Counted from the first letter of the stretch, positions 1 through 9,164 are shown. The stretch is DNA of 64,000 nt from Isoptericola halalbus (GCA_009663185.1 VJZX01000002.1:81586-145585); one strand, 5' to 3'. The notes: generated by a model not told the origin, from the letters alone. Numbers and translations: made by a program.

Positions 1-431
1 TTCCGCCCGGCACACTGGTGCTCATCACGGCCGACCACGGGCAGGTCGCCTCGGACCCCGACCTGCAGCACGACGTCACGACGTCGCCCGAGCTGGCGCG
101 CGACGTCGCGCTGCTCGGCGGCGAGCCGCGTGCCACGCACGTGTACGTCGAACCCGGCGCCGACCCCGACGCGGTCGCCGCCCGGTGGCGCGAGGTGCTG
201 GGCGAGGACGCCGTCGTCGTGCGGCGCGAGGAGGCCGTCGGTGCGGGCTGGTTCGGCCCGGTCGCGGACCATGTGCGCGAGGCGATCGGCGACCTCGTCG
301 TGGCGGCGACCGGCCGGGCGACCGTCGTCGACTCCCGTCTCCATACCGCGGAGGCGCGGGCGATGCCGGGCGTGCACGGGTCGCTCACCGAGACCGAGAT
401 GTACGTTCCGCTGCTCGCCGTCGTCGTCTGA
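1..431 (+). CDS. Alkaline-phosphatase-superfamily protein, C-terminal part (5' end outside window)
   Basis: The frame is already open at base 3 and ends at 431, so only about 142 C-terminal residues are visible. They contain the metal-binding motif TADHGQ near the start and a second histidine in the context MPGVHGS near the end. In nucleotide pyrophosphatase/phosphodiesterase-type members of the alkaline phosphatase superfamily these hold the two catalytic metal ions. The likely role is phosphodiester or phosphate-ester hydrolysis, but the substrate cannot be told from this tail. It lies 29 bases upstream of tdk on the same strand and may share its transcript. The family is clear; the function is inferred. 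Confidence 0.75.
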   Translation, partial: PPGTLVLITADHGQVASDPDLQHDVTTSPELARDVALLGGEPRATHVYVEPGADPDAVAARWREVLGEDAVVVRREEAVGAGWFGPVADHVREAIGDLVVAATGRATVVDSRLHTAEARAMPGVHGSLTETEMYVPLLAVVV

Positions 432-460
432 CACGGTCGGGGTCTGACAGGATCGGGCGC

Positions 461-1102
461 ATGGCCGAGCTCGTCTTCTTCTGCGGGACCATGGACAGCG
501 GCAAGTCCACGCTAGCGCTGCAGATGGACCACAACCACGCGGCGCGCGGCCGCACGGGGCTGATCTTCACGCGCGACGACCGGGCGGGCGTCGCACGCCT
601 GTCCTCCCGGCTCGGGCTCGAGGTCGACGCGCGGGAGGTGGCCGACGACACCGACTTCTGGGAGATCGTCACGGCGGAGCGGCAGGCCGGCCGGCTCGTC
701 GACTACCTGGTGTGCGACGAGGCACAGTTCTTCTCGCCCGCGCAGGTCGAGCAGCTCGCGCGGCTCGTCGACGAGGTCGAGATCGACGTCTTCGCGTTCG
801 GCATCACGACGGACTTCCGCACCCGCCTGTTCCCGGCCGCCGCCCGCCTCATCGAGCTCGCCGACCGCATCGAGGTGCTCCAGGTCCAGACGCTGTGCTG
901 GTGCGGGGCGCGTGCCACGCACAACGCGCGGACCGTCGACGGCCTCATGGTCGTCGAGGGCGACCAGGTGGTCGTGGGCGACGTCGGCGACGGCGCGGGC
1001 CAGATCGCGTACGAGGTGCTGTGCCGGCGCCACCACATGCGCCGCATGACGGCCGCCGTCGCGCGGCGGCTCTCGTCCGGAGACGCGTTGCTCGACCTCT
1101 GA
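461..1102 (+). CDS. tdk: Thymidine kinase
   Basis: A 213-residue type II thymidine kinase that phosphorylates thymidine to dTMP in the cytoplasmic salvage pathway. The P-loop GTMDSGKST is at residues 9-17 and the Walker-B-like DEAQFF near residue 87. The zinc-binding site is represented by CWCG near residue 146 and a C-terminal CRRHH. Length is normal for the family. The ATG at 461 puts the P-loop at its usual place close to the N-terminus. The gene dut lies about 4 kb downstream, so two genes of dTTP supply are in one neighbourhood. Confidence 0.93.
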   Translation: MAELVFFCGTMDSGKSTLALQMDHNHAARGRTGLIFTRDDRAGVARLSSRLGLEVDAREVADDTDFWEIVTAERQAGRLVDYLVCDEAQFFSPAQVEQLARLVDEVEIDVFAFGITTDFRTRLFPAAARLIELADRIEVLQVQTLCWCGARATHNARTVDGLMVVEGDQVVVGDVGDGAGQIAYEVLCRRHHMRRMTAAVARRLSSGDALLDL

Positions 1103-1124
1103 CCGTCCGCTCGACGGAGGGGAC

Positions 1125-2375
1125 CTACTTCTGCGGGCGTGCCCCGCCGAAGACGATCTCGTCCCAGCTCGGGACCTGCGCACGGCCCTTCCGGGCGGGC
1201 CGCCGCGCCGGGCCGGCGCGGCGCGGCTCGCCGGCCCGGGCCGCCCCCTGCGCGGGCGCAGGGGGCGCAGCCGTGGCGGGCTCGCGTGGAGCGCCGACGG
1301 GCGCCGGCTCGGGCTCGAGGCCCACTGGGCTCTCGGCCGACTCCGCTCGGGGTGCCGGGTCGGGCGTCCCGGGCTCCGGCCCGGGCGGAGACGGGGGCCG
1401 GTGGCGTCGCGAGCCGAGGTCGACGACCGAGGCGCCGATGTCGCCAGCAGGTCCGGCGCTCCCGGCGTCGTCGGAGGAACCTGCGTCGGCGCGGGCGTCG
1501 TGCGCCCACGGCGCGGCGACGCGCGCGACGGGCTGGGGGCCGGTCTCGGGCGTGCGCGGCACGTGGGGGAGTGCCCCGGTCGCCGGACGTGGCGCCGGGT
1601 CGAGGTCTCCGAGCGGCAGCTCGTCGGCCTGGTAGGCGTCGTCGGCCCGGCGTGCGGGGCGTCCACCGGGGCGCTGGCCCCGCCGGCCCGCGAGATCGTC
1701 GAGCAGCACCGCGGTCGCATCGGCGGCCGGGTCGCCGGCCGAGCGGCGGGATTCGCCCCGGGGGAGCGAGCGTCCCGCGATCGACGGCACGCCGACCATC
1801 TCGGGGGACAGGGGGTCGTCGGGCTGGCCCAGCCAGCGGGCCTCGTCGTCGAGCGGGGTGACCACGCGGCCGCGCGGGTCGAACGTCCAGCGTGCGCTGC
1901 GCTCGCGATCGCCCGCCGAGAACCGGACCTCCACGACCCACGGCGCCGTACCGTCGCGACGCGCCGACCAGGACGCCTCCTCCGGCGCCACGCCGCGCGC
2001 CGCGAGGCGCGAGTCCGCGGCCTCGCCGAGCGTGGTGTCCGCGTCACCGTCGATGCGGTGCGCCCGCACCTGCCCGATGACGTGCCCTCGCTCGGCGACG
2101 ACCGGCCACTCGTAACGCTGCACGTGCGCGACGGGAAGTCCCGACTCCATGGCCAGCTCCTCGGCCGTCGCGCCCGCGCGGAGGCGGGCCTGCAGCTCGC
2201 GCGGCCGCAGCGGCGCCTGCGCCTGGGCCTGCAGCGCCTCCGTCCGCGGGCGGTCGCGGCGCACCGCGGCACGCAGCGCCTCCGTGATCGGCAGGGCGTG
2301 TTCGGTGCCGTCGGGTATGCGCAGGACGAGATGCTCACCGTCCTCGTGCAGCCTCACGAGCTCGAGCTCGGCCAT
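1125..2375 (-). CDS. sepH: Septation protein SepH (DUF3071 family)
   Basis: A 416-residue protein whose N-terminal 180 residues match the conserved SepH/DUF3071 region, starting MAELELVRLHEDGEHLVL and followed by a helix-turn-helix-like stretch (ATAEELAMESGLPVAHVQRYE). The C-terminal half is a long low-complexity tail rich in Pro, Ala, Arg and Gly, as usual in this family. In Streptomyces and mycobacteria SepH binds FtsZ and promotes Z-ring assembly, so a cell-division role is inferred by family. It is transcribed towards tdk; the two genes converge with about 20 bases between their stops. Confidence 0.88.
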   Translation of the reverse strand: MAELELVRLHEDGEHLVLRIPDGTEHALPITEALRAAVRRDRPRTEALQAQAQAPLRPRELQARLRAGATAEELAMESGLPVAHVQRYEWPVVAERGHVIGQVRAHRIDGDADTTLGEAADSRLAARGVAPEEASWSARRDGTAPWVVEVRFSAGDRERSARWTFDPRGRVVTPLDDEARWLGQPDDPLSPEMVGVPSIAGRSLPRGESRRSAGDPAADATAVLLDDLAGRRGQRPGGRPARRADDAYQADELPLGDLDPAPRPATGALPHVPRTPETGPQPVARVAAPWAHDARADAGSSDDAGSAGPAGDIGASVVDLGSRRHRPPSPPGPEPGTPDPAPRAESAESPVGLEPEPAPVGAPREPATAAPPAPAQGAARAGEPRRAGPARRPARKGRAQVPSWDEIVFGGARPQK

Positions 2376-2549
2376 GCTTCCTCCTCAGCCTTGCGACCCC
2401 TCGTCGCTGGGTCCGCCGGAACTCCCGCGCGGGTCCGCCGGCTTCGAGCGTGCCATCCGGCCACGCCCGCGCCGTGCAGGTACGCCGGTGTGCCGCCGAT
2501 TGGCCGCGTGAGGCAGTCGACGACGTCAGCGAGGATCCCGGCTGCGAGG

Positions 2550-3221
2550 ATGACGCCCGTGGACACGCTCGCCTCCGGTTCGGTCACCTTGCTCGAGGTC
2601 CTTGCCGTGTTCGTCGCCGCAGTCTCGGGCGGGCTCGCCGCGGTGCGCAAGCGGTTCGACGTGTTCGGCGTGCTCGTGCTCGCGTGGATCACGGGCCTGG
2701 GCGGCGGGATCCTGCGGGACGTCCTCATCGGGGACCTCCCGCCCGTCGGCATCTCGAGCTGGCGGCTCGTGGCCACGGCGCTCGCGGCCGGCGTCGTCAT
2801 CTTCGTCCTGCATCCGCGGCTCGAGCGCATGCGTCGCGCGATCGTCGTGCTCGACGCCGGGGCGCTCGCCCTGTTCGTGCTCCAGGGCACGTCCAAGGCG
2901 CTCGACCTCGACGCCGGGCCGCTCGCCTCCGTCGTCGTCGGCGTCCTGACCGCGGTGGGCGGCGGCATCCTGCGCGACATGCTGGTCGGCGAGGTGCCGT
3001 TCATCTTCGCCGACCGGCAGCTCTACGCGATCCCGGCGCTCGTCGGGGCGGTGCTCACCGCGGTGCTGTGGCAGGCGGACCTGCTCGCGGGCTGGTCACA
3101 GGTCCTCGTCGTCGCGGGTGTCTTCGGTCTCCGCCTCCTGTCCCTGGTCCTCGGCTGGGTCGTGCCGGGGGCCGGACCTGGATGGACCGGACGCTGGGGT
3201 CGCGGCTCGGGCAGGATGTGA
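2550..3221 (+). CDS. Trimeric intracellular cation channel (TRIC/UPF0126) family protein
   Basis: A 223-residue membrane protein with about seven hydrophobic segments. The two glycine-rich repeats typical of UPF0126 are visible: ITGLGGGILRDVLIGDLPP near residue 47 and VGGGILRDMLVGEVP near residue 137. Bacterial TRIC homologues form trimeric K+ or cation-permeable channels in the cytoplasmic membrane. The start is set at ATG 2550, although a GTG at 2559 is also possible. It is divergent from sepH, and its stop lies 3 bases before the next gene's start, so the two are probably cotranscribed. Confidence 0.85.
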   Translation: MTPVDTLASGSVTLLEVLAVFVAAVSGGLAAVRKRFDVFGVLVLAWITGLGGGILRDVLIGDLPPVGISSWRLVATALAAGVVIFVLHPRLERMRRAIVVLDAGALALFVLQGTSKALDLDAGPLASVVVGVLTAVGGGILRDMLVGEVPFIFADRQLYAIPALVGAVLTAVLWQADLLAGWSQVLVVAGVFGLRLLSLVLGWVVPGAGPGWTGRWGRGSGRM

Positions 3222-3224
3222 GGC

Positions 3225-4100
3225 GTGAGCACCGTTCCCGCCCCCGAGCCCGCGCCGTCCACCACCCTGCCCGACGACGCCACGATCGCCGCGCTGCGCG
3301 CGCTGGCCACCGAGCTCGCGACCGAGGCCGGGCGCCTCGTCCGCGAGGGGCGGCCCGACCGCGTCGAGGTCGCGGCGACGAAGTCGAGCGCCGTCGACCC
3401 CGTGACCGCGATGGACCGCGCGTCCGAGGAGCTGCTCCGCGAGCGGATCGCGGCCGCGCGTCCCCACGACGCCATCCTGGGCGAGGAGGGTTCGGACGTG
3501 CCGGGCACGAGCGGCCTGACGTGGATCGTCGACCCGATCGACGGCACCGTCAACTACCTCTACGGCGTCGCCTCCTACGCGGTGTCGGTCGCGGTCGTGG
3601 CCGGACCGCCGGACCCGTCCCGCTGGACCGCGCTCGCCGGTGCCGTCCACTCGGTCGTCGACGGCCGGACGTGGAGCGCTGCGCGTGCGCAGGGGGCGAC
3701 GTGCGACGGGCGGCCGCTGCGGGTCAACGAGCCCGCCACGCTGTCGGCGTGCCTTGTGGGCACGGGCTTCGGCTACGCGGCACGAGTCCGGGCGCACCAG
3801 GCGCAGGTGCTCACGCACGTGCTGCCGCAGGTGCGGGACATCCGCCGGCTGGGCTCGGCCGCGATCGACCTGTGCCTGCTGGCCGAGGGGCGGCTCGACC
3901 TCTACTACGAGCGGGGCCTCAATCCGTGGGACCTCGCCGCCGGGGCGCTCGTCGCGGCGGAGGCCGGCGCGACCGTCACCGGGCTGCGAGGTGAGCCCGC
4001 AGGGACCACCATGGCCGTTGCGGGTGCCGCGCCACGTGTCGCGGAGCTCGCTCGGCTGCTCGAGGAAGCGGGCGCCGACGGCCCCGAAGGCGACCTGTAG
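3225..4100 (+). CDS. Inositol monophosphatase family protein
   Basis: A 291-residue soluble phosphatase with the family signatures: EE followed by WIVDPIDGTVNYLYG (Mg2+/Li+-binding D-x-I-D-G-T motif near residue 105) and a C-terminal NPWDLAAGALVAAEAGA motif near residue 233. Family members dephosphorylate inositol 1-phosphate, histidinol phosphate or related small phosphates. In actinobacteria this could feed inositol for mycothiol and phosphoinositides, but HisN-type activity cannot be excluded. The GTG start follows 3 bases after the TRIC gene stop. Confidence 0.88.
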   Translation: MSTVPAPEPAPSTTLPDDATIAALRALATELATEAGRLVREGRPDRVEVAATKSSAVDPVTAMDRASEELLRERIAAARPHDAILGEEGSDVPGTSGLTWIVDPIDGTVNYLYGVASYAVSVAVVAGPPDPSRWTALAGAVHSVVDGRTWSAARAQGATCDGRPLRVNEPATLSACLVGTGFGYAARVRAHQAQVLTHVLPQVRDIRRLGSAAIDLCLLAEGRLDLYYERGLNPWDLAAGALVAAEAGATVTGLRGEPAGTTMAVAGAAPRVAELARLLEEAGADGPEGDL

Positions 4101-4108
4101 AGACCACC

Positions 4109-4127
4109 GTCGCCGCAGGTCGGCGAC
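4109..4127 (+). terminator. Possible hairpin terminator after the inositol-phosphatase gene
   Basis: A 6-bp GTCGCC/GGCGAC stem with a short GC-rich loop begins 8 bases past the stop codon. It has no T-run, so it is only a weak terminator candidate. Confidence 0.3.
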
Positions 4128-4269
4128 CGTCTTGTGGGACGCGCTCGGTCCCTGCTCGCGTACCTCGTGGAAATGGTGCACAATCCGGTGGCCGATCCGG
4201 GAACAAAACCCGGTCCCGATGCATTATCAGCGCGTACCGATCCCGACACCACGGAGCGTGACCCCACAG

Positions 4270-4569
4270 ATGGCAACCGACTACGACGCCCCCCGCAAGA
4301 CCGACGAGGACGTGGAGCAGGACTCGATCCAGGAGCTCCAGGCCCGTCGTTCTGACAAGAGCTCGGGTGTCGTCGACGAGGACGAGACGGAGGCCGCGGA
4401 AGGCTTCGAGCTTCCCGGCGCCGACCTGTCCGGCGAGGAGCTCTCGGTGCGCGTGCTCCCTCGTCAGGCCGACGAGTTCACCTGCACCAACTGCTTCCTG
4501 GTCCACCACCGCAGCCAGCTGGCCTACGAGAAGAACGGCCAGATGATCTGCACGGAGTGCGCCGCCTGA
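4270..4569 (+). CDS. DUF4193 domain-containing protein
   Basis: A 99-residue acidic protein starting MATDYDAPRKTDEDVEQD and ending with a compact zinc-ribbon-like pair of cysteine motifs, FTCTNCFLVHHRSQL and MICTECAA. This pattern is that of the actinobacterial DUF4193 family, whose biochemical function is unknown. The CxxC...CxxC layout suggests metal binding (inference). A 169-base upstream gap separates it from the inositol phosphatase gene, and a small CCGGG/CCCGG hairpin lies in its leader near 4197-4213, so it probably has its own promoter. Confidence 0.85.
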   Translation: MATDYDAPRKTDEDVEQDSIQELQARRSDKSSGVVDEDETEAAEGFELPGADLSGEELSVRVLPRQADEFTCTNCFLVHHRSQLAYEKNGQMICTECAA

Positions 4570-4691
4570 GGCGGAGACGAGGCGCGCGCTCGGGCGGCAT
4601 CAGATCCCGCCTGAGCCGCCTCGGCAGCACCGGGGACGACACCGACGGGCCGCCACGTCACGGACGAGGCGGCCTTCGTCGTACCCGGAGA

Positions 4692-5180
4692 TCAGTCCGC
4701 CGGACCGGCCGCGCGCGCCCGTTCGACGGCGGCGACGAGCTCGGCCGGACGGCGCGTCGACACGAGCCAGTAGGGGGTCGGGTCGGCGGGGTCCCGCAGC
4801 ACCGCCTTGACACCGGTCCGCGCCCAGGCGCGAAGACAGACGTACGCGCGCGCGTCGAGCCGCGGACCGAGCTCGGCCCGCATCGCCTCGGCGTCGGACA
4901 CCGCAGTGACCTCACCGAGCAGCCGCGCCGGGACGTGCGCGCGACCGGCCCGCAGCTCGCCGTCGACCACCTCGATCACCGGTGCGGTGACCACGAGCGC
5001 CACGGCGGCGCCGACCGCGGCGAGCACGCCCACGACGACGCCGACCGTCGGTGCGAGCGGGTACAGCGCGATCCCGGCGATCAGCCCGAGCCCGACGGTG
5101 GCCAGCCACCCGGACGGCCCCGGCAGGAGGCGCTCGCGGAAGGGGGGGCCGGTTCCTGGCCTGGTGGGGCTGTCGCTCAT
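4692..5180 (-). CDS. DUF3093 domain-containing membrane protein
   Basis: A 162-residue protein with two adjacent hydrophobic helices near residues 25-70, then a soluble domain ending [19 protein letters not shown], as in the DUF3093 family of actinobacteria. The function is unknown. It is always small and typically sits next to dut, as here. ATG 5180 is chosen; an in-frame GTG two codons upstream (5186) is possible. It is divergent from dut with about 43 bases between starts, so the two promoters must overlap. Confidence 0.82.
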   Translation of the reverse strand: MSDSPTRPGTGPPFRERLLPGPSGWLATVGLGLIAGIALYPLAPTVGVVVGVLAAVGAAVALVVTAPVIEVVDGELRAGRAHVPARLLGEVTAVSDAEAMRAELGPRLDARAYVCLRAWARTGVKAVLRDPADPTPYWLVSTRRPAELVAAVERARAAGPAD

Positions 5181-5223
5181 GGGCACATCATCGCAGGCCG
5201 GGCCGGTCGGCTACGCTGCCGGG

Positions 5224-5715
5224 GTGCCCGACTCCGCGAACCTGTCCGTGACCACTGACGGCGGCACGGTGGACGTGCTGGTGCGCCTGCTCGACGACGG
5301 TGTTCCCGCGCCGTCGTACGCCCACCCGGGCGACGCGGGCGCCGATCTCGTGACGACCGTCGACGTCGAGCTCGCGCCGCAGCAGCGCGCCGTCGTGCCG
5401 ACGGGCGTGGCGATCGCCCTGCCTGACGGGTATGCCGCGTTCGTCCACCCACGCTCGGGCCTGGCGGCCAAGCACGGCGTCACCGTGGTCAACGCCCCGG
5501 GCACGATCGACGCCGGCTACCGCGGCGAGATCAAGGTGATCCTGCTCAACACCGACCCGGCCGAGCCCGTGCGCCTGCGGCGCGGCGACCGCATCGCCCA
5601 GCTCGTGGTCCAGCGCGTCGAGAAGGCGCGGTTCCTGCAGGCCGAGGTGCTGCCGGGCTCGCACCGCGGCGACGGCGGCTTCGGGTCGAGCGGGGGCTGG
5701 TCCGCGGCGCGGTAG
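5224..5715 (+). CDS. dut: dUTP diphosphatase (dUTPase)
   Basis: A 163-residue trimeric-type dUTPase hydrolysing dUTP to dUMP and pyrophosphate, keeping uracil out of DNA and supplying dTMP synthesis. The conserved motifs appear in order: motif 1 HPGDAGADL, motif 2 [10 protein letters not shown], motif 3 [17 protein letters not shown] (substrate Tyr), motif 4 [11 protein letters not shown] and C-terminal motif 5 GDGGFGSSG. The GTG at 5224 is preceded by a TACGCT -10-like element only about 7 bases upstream, so the mRNA may be nearly leaderless. Confidence 0.94.
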   Translation: MPDSANLSVTTDGGTVDVLVRLLDDGVPAPSYAHPGDAGADLVTTVDVELAPQQRAVVPTGVAIALPDGYAAFVHPRSGLAAKHGVTVVNAPGTIDAGYRGEIKVILLNTDPAEPVRLRRGDRIAQLVVQRVEKARFLQAEVLPGSHRGDGGFGSSGGWSAAR

Positions 5716-5785
5716 CGGAGCAGTACTGTGGAAGAAGAACGGTCCCGGTTTCCGGCCGGGCTGGATCGAGTGAAGGAGATCCCTG

Positions 5786-6526
5786 GTGGGTCTGTTCCGG
5801 CGCAACGCGTCGAAGAGGGCGCCTGAGGCGTCCGAGCCTGCGAGCCTGCCGTCCGACCCGCCGGTCGCACCGGCGCCCGCGGCCGCGCCCGCCACGCCCG
5901 AGCGGGGCCCGTTCGACGCGGCCCAGGTGACGGTCAAGGGACCGCGGGTCGACCTGGGCGCCATCTGGCTGCCCGTGCTTCCCGGTCTCGAGCTGCGCAT
6001 GGAGATCGACAAGAAGACGCAGAAGGTGACCGGCGTGTCGGCCCAGCTCGGCGGGTCGGGCCTGCAGGTGCAGGCGTTCGCCGCGCCCAAGACCGCGGGC
6101 ATCTGGGACGAGGTACGCACCGAGATCGCCGCGTCCGTCACGAAGCAGGGCGGCACGGTCGACGACGTGCCCGGGCCGTTCGGCCGCGAGCTGCTCGCGC
6201 GCATCCCAGCCACGGGCCCGGGCGGACAGGCCGCCGTGCGTCCCGCCCGGTTCGTCGGCGTCGACGGCCCGCGCTGGTTCCTGCGCGGGGTGCTGACCGG
6301 CCGCGCCGCCGTCGACGAGGAGGCCGCGAAGCCGCTCGAGTCGGTGTTCGCGAACGTCGTCGTCGTGCGTGACGGCAACCCGCGGCCGCCGCGCGACCTG
6401 CTCACGCTCACGCTGCCCGACAAGGGCCGCGCGGGCGAAGGCCCGGAGGGCCCGCAGGGAGCCGCGCCGCAGGAGCCGAGCTTCGACCCGCTCAGGCGCG
6501 GGCCGGAGATCACCGAGATCCGCTGA
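5786..6526 (+). CDS. DUF3710 domain-containing protein
   Basis: A 246-residue soluble protein beginning MGLFRRNASKR, followed by an Ala/Pro-rich linker and the conserved core RVDLGAIWLPVLPGLELRME, typical of the actinobacterial DUF3710 family. No catalytic motif is evident and the function is unknown. A strong AAGGAG ribosome site stands 8 bases before the GTG start at 5786. The gene is part of the conserved dut, DUF3710, OB-fold, DUF3159, trkA order found in many actinobacteria, and the next gene starts 13 bases after its stop. Confidence 0.85.
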   Translation: MGLFRRNASKRAPEASEPASLPSDPPVAPAPAAAPATPERGPFDAAQVTVKGPRVDLGAIWLPVLPGLELRMEIDKKTQKVTGVSAQLGGSGLQVQAFAAPKTAGIWDEVRTEIAASVTKQGGTVDDVPGPFGRELLARIPATGPGGQAAVRPARFVGVDGPRWFLRGVLTGRAAVDEEAAKPLESVFANVVVVRDGNPRPPRDLLTLTLPDKGRAGEGPEGPQGAAPQEPSFDPLRRGPEITEIR

Positions 6527-6539
6527 GGGGGCGAGGACC

Positions 6540-6908
6540 ATGTCGCTGCGTAGCACCGTCCGCCACGCGCTCGCCTCGGCCGACGAGGTCGCCGCGGAGC
6601 AGGAACGACACGAGGCCGCCCTGGTGAGCGGCTGCTCGGCGGTGGCCGATCTCGAGACCCGGCACCGGGGGTGCGCCACCGGCGTGCTCCGCTCCGTGGT
6701 GCTCCGCCCGCGCGAGACCGTCCCCACGGTCGAGGCCGAGCTCTACGACGGCTCGGGGGCGCTCGACCTCGTGTGGCTCGGCCGCCGCACGATCCCGGGC
6801 ATCGAGCCGGGCCGGCGCATCCGCGTCGAGGGCATGGTGTGCGAGGTCGACGGGCGCCGCACCGTCTACAACCCGCGCTACGAGCTGCGTCCGAAGGCCG
6901 GCGAGTGA
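6540..6908 (+). CDS. OB-fold nucleic-acid-binding protein
   Basis: A 122-residue protein with a beta-rich OB-fold core: GVLRSVVLRPRETVPTVEAE, DGSGALDLVWLGRRTIPGIE and GRRIRVEGMV. This resembles the RecG-wedge/tRNA anti-codon type OB domain of the small actinobacterial protein found in this conserved synteny. Nucleic-acid binding is inferred from the fold; no partner is known. Its stop overlaps the GTG of the DUF3159 gene (GTGA), indicating translational coupling. Confidence 0.8.
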   Translation: MSLRSTVRHALASADEVAAEQERHEAALVSGCSAVADLETRHRGCATGVLRSVVLRPRETVPTVEAELYDGSGALDLVWLGRRTIPGIEPGRRIRVEGMVCEVDGRRTVYNPRYELRPKAGE

Positions 6909-7654
6909 CCACGCCCGGCAGTCGTGGTCCCACAGACCGCCGTGGCGCACGCGCCGTCACCGCCGAGAGCTTCTCGTTCGCCGAGGCCGTCGGCGGCATG
7001 CGCGGGGTCGTCGAGGCCATCGTTCCCGGCCTGCGGTTCGTCGTCGTGTTCGTCGCGACGACGGACCTGCGCGCCGCGCTGATCGCGTCCGTCGCGGCGG
7101 CGCTCGTCGCGGTCGCGGCGCGACTCGTCCAGCGCACGCCCGTCACGCAGGCCCTCGGCGGCCTCCTGGGCATCGCCGTCGGCGTCTTCTGGGCATGGCG
7201 CTCAGGCGAGGCCGAGAACTTCTACGCGGTCGGCCTGTGGACCAACGCGGTCTACCTGGTCGTCATCCTCGCCTCGATCCTCGCGCGCTGGCCCGTCGTC
7301 GGGCTCGTGGTCGAGGCGGTCCGCTCCGGGCTCGTCGACCAGACGCGCGAGCGCGCCGCGTCCCCGTCGGCCGGCGAGGCGGAGGACGCCGACGCGCCGA
7401 GCCCGTTCGCCCCGCTCGTCGCGTGGCGCACGGACCCCGTGCTCGTGCGGCGCTACACGATCGCCACCTGGTTCTGGGTCGGCCTGTTCGCGCTGCGCCT
7501 GATCGTCAAGGTGCCGCTCTACTTCTCCGGCGACGTCGCGTGGCTGGGCACCGCGCACCTGGTCATGGGTGTGCCCCTGTGGGGGCTCGTGCTCTGGCTC
7601 ACGTGGGCGGTGATCCGGCGGCCGCACCCGGCGCAGTCCGCCGCCACCGCCTGA
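6905..7654 (+). CDS. DUF3159 domain-containing membrane protein
   Basis: A 249-residue integral membrane protein with about five hydrophobic segments and the family core SFAEAVGGMRGVVEAIVPG near the N-terminus. DUF3159 proteins are actinobacterial and of unknown function. The start is the GTG at 6905 that overlaps the previous stop. It ends 15 bases before the convergent trkA-type gene. The conserved position beside the TrkA genes and an APC permease hints at a membrane or ion-homeostasis role, but this is only contextual. Confidence 0.82.
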   Translation: MTTPGSRGPTDRRGARAVTAESFSFAEAVGGMRGVVEAIVPGLRFVVVFVATTDLRAALIASVAAALVAVAARLVQRTPVTQALGGLLGIAVGVFWAWRSGEAENFYAVGLWTNAVYLVVILASILARWPVVGLVVEAVRSGLVDQTRERAASPSAGEAEDADAPSPFAPLVAWRTDPVLVRRYTIATWFWVGLFALRLIVKVPLYFSGDVAWLGTAHLVMGVPLWGLVLWLTWAVIRRPHPAQSAATA

Positions 7655-7668
7655 GTCAGGCCGCTGAG

Positions 7669-8403
7669 TCAGGCCTCGGGGGCCTCGACGGGCTCCGACA
7701 CCGCCTCGGGGACCTCGGTGTGCTCGGCCTCCGGCTCCGGCCGGGCGCCGTGGACGACCGCCTGCAGCTGCACCTCCTCGGCCTCGCGGCCCGTCACGAT
7801 GAGCAGCTCGTCGCCCGCCTCGAGAGTGTCGTCGGGGCTCGGTGCGATCGGTGTGGCGGAGCGCACGATGGCCGCGAGCACCGTGTCGTGCGGCCAGTCC
7901 ACCGCGCCCACGCGCGTCCCGACGAGCGGCGAGTCCGCGGGCAGCGTCACCTCGAGGATGTCCGCGCCCGACTGGTGGAACGTGAAGATGCGGACGAGGT
8001 CGCCCACCGCCACGGCCTCCTCGACCATGGCCGTCATGATGCGCGGGGTCGAGACGGCGACGTCCACGCCCCACGACTCGTCGAACATCCACTCGTTCTT
8101 CGGGTTGTTCACGCGCGCCACCGTGCGCGGCACGCCGAACTCGGTCTTGCACAGCAGCGTGAAGACGAGGTTCACCTTGTCGTCGCCCGTGGCGCCCACG
8201 ACGACGTCGGCGCTCGCGACGTCGGCGCTCGCGAGGGACGACAACTCGCACGCGTCCGCGAGCAGCCAGTCGGCGTCGGGCACCTGCGCCACGCGCATGG
8301 CTGCGGGGGTCTTGTCGATGATCACGACCTCGTGGTCGTGTGCGAGCAGCTCCCGGGCGATCGACCGGCCCACCGAGCCGGCGCCTGCGACGACGACGCG
8401 CAT
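7669..8403 (-). CDS. TrkA-family potassium uptake regulator (second of pair)
   Basis: A 244-residue peripheral protein with an N-terminal Rossmann RCK domain (MRVVVAGAGSVGRSIARELL, then VVIIDK at the end of beta-2) and a C-terminal TrkA-C domain. Such subunits bind NAD(H) or nucleotides and gate Trk/Ktr-type K+ channels at the membrane. Its ATG overlaps the last base of the upstream paralogue's stop region (both at 8403), so the two are coupled. A glutamate-rich tail (about 25 residues) extends past the usual C-terminus. The membrane subunit is not in this cluster. Confidence 0.9.
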   Translation of the reverse strand: MRVVVAGAGSVGRSIARELLAHDHEVVIIDKTPAAMRVAQVPDADWLLADACELSSLASADVASADVVVGATGDDKVNLVFTLLCKTEFGVPRTVARVNNPKNEWMFDESWGVDVAVSTPRIMTAMVEEAVAVGDLVRIFTFHQSGADILEVTLPADSPLVGTRVGAVDWPHDTVLAAIVRSATPIAPSPDDTLEAGDELLIVTGREAEEVQLQAVVHGARPEPEAEHTEVPEAVSEPVEAPEA

Positions 8404-9074
8404 CAGTCCTCCTCCTCGCCCTTGGGCGCGTGCGTGAGCGTCCGCTCGACCGCTGCCGCGTCGTCGGAGGCCATGAGCACGTGCAGGACGTCGTTCTCCT
8501 GCAGCACGGTGTCGGCGGCGACGAGGACGCCCTCGGTGTAGCGGGAAAGGAACGCGACCCGCGCGCCGGTGGCCGCCTCGATGCGGTGCACCGACAGGCC
8601 CGTCCAGCCGGGGTGGTAATCGACCTGCGCGAGGCGCACCTCGCCCGAGGGGTCGCGGTACTCGTCCGTCGCACCGAGCGGGAGCATGCGCCGCAGCACC
8701 TGGTCGGCGGTCCAGCGCACCGTCGCGACCGTGGGGATGCCGAGCCGCTGGTAGATCTCGGCCCGCTGGGGGTCGTAGATCCGCGCGACCACCTTCTCGA
8801 CGCCGTAGGTCTCGCGCGCGACGCGGGCGGCGAGCACGTTCGAGTTGTCGCCGTCGGAGACCGCCGCGAAGGCATAGGCGTCCTGGATGCTGGCCTGAGC
8901 GAGCGTGTCGCGGTCGAAGCCGACGCCGGTGACCTTCTGCCCTGTGAAGTCGGTGGGGAGCCGGCGGAACGCGTCGGGGTTCTGGTCGATGACGGCTACC
9001 GAGTGCCCGCGGGACTCGATCGTCTGCGCGAGCGTGGCCCCCACGCGGCCGCAGCCCATGATCACGAAGTGCAC
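8403..9074 (-). CDS. TrkA-family potassium uptake regulator (first of pair)
   Basis: A 223-residue RCK protein with the NAD-binding signature VHFVIMGCGRVGATLAQTIE at the extreme N-terminus and a TrkA-C domain (residues about 140-215, ending ENDVLHVLMA). It is paralogous to the next gene and corresponds to the CeoB/CeoC pair of mycobacteria. The GTG at 9074 is used because it places the Rossmann glycine motif at residue 7 as in homologues. It is divergent from the APC permease gene, and both start regions lie within 90 bases. Confidence 0.9.
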   Translation of the reverse strand: MHFVIMGCGRVGATLAQTIESRGHSVAVIDQNPDAFRRLPTDFTGQKVTGVGFDRDTLAQASIQDAYAFAAVSDGDNSNVLAARVARETYGVEKVVARIYDPQRAEIYQRLGIPTVATVRWTADQVLRRMLPLGATDEYRDPSGEVRLAQVDYHPGWTGLSVHRIEAATGARVAFLSRYTEGVLVAADTVLQENDVLHVLMASDDAAAVERTLTHAPKGEEED

Positions 9075-9164
9075 GACCAGAACGCTATACCTCCCCGCGG
9101 GCACGTGCCGTCGTGCGACGCGGCGCAGCGCCACTCCAGACATACGGGCATAGCATTGGTCGAC

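Noticed and set aside
1139..1861. Arg/Pro-rich forward frame opposite the sepH tail
   Set aside because: Shadow of the low-complexity SepH C-terminus; no ribosome site, no domain.
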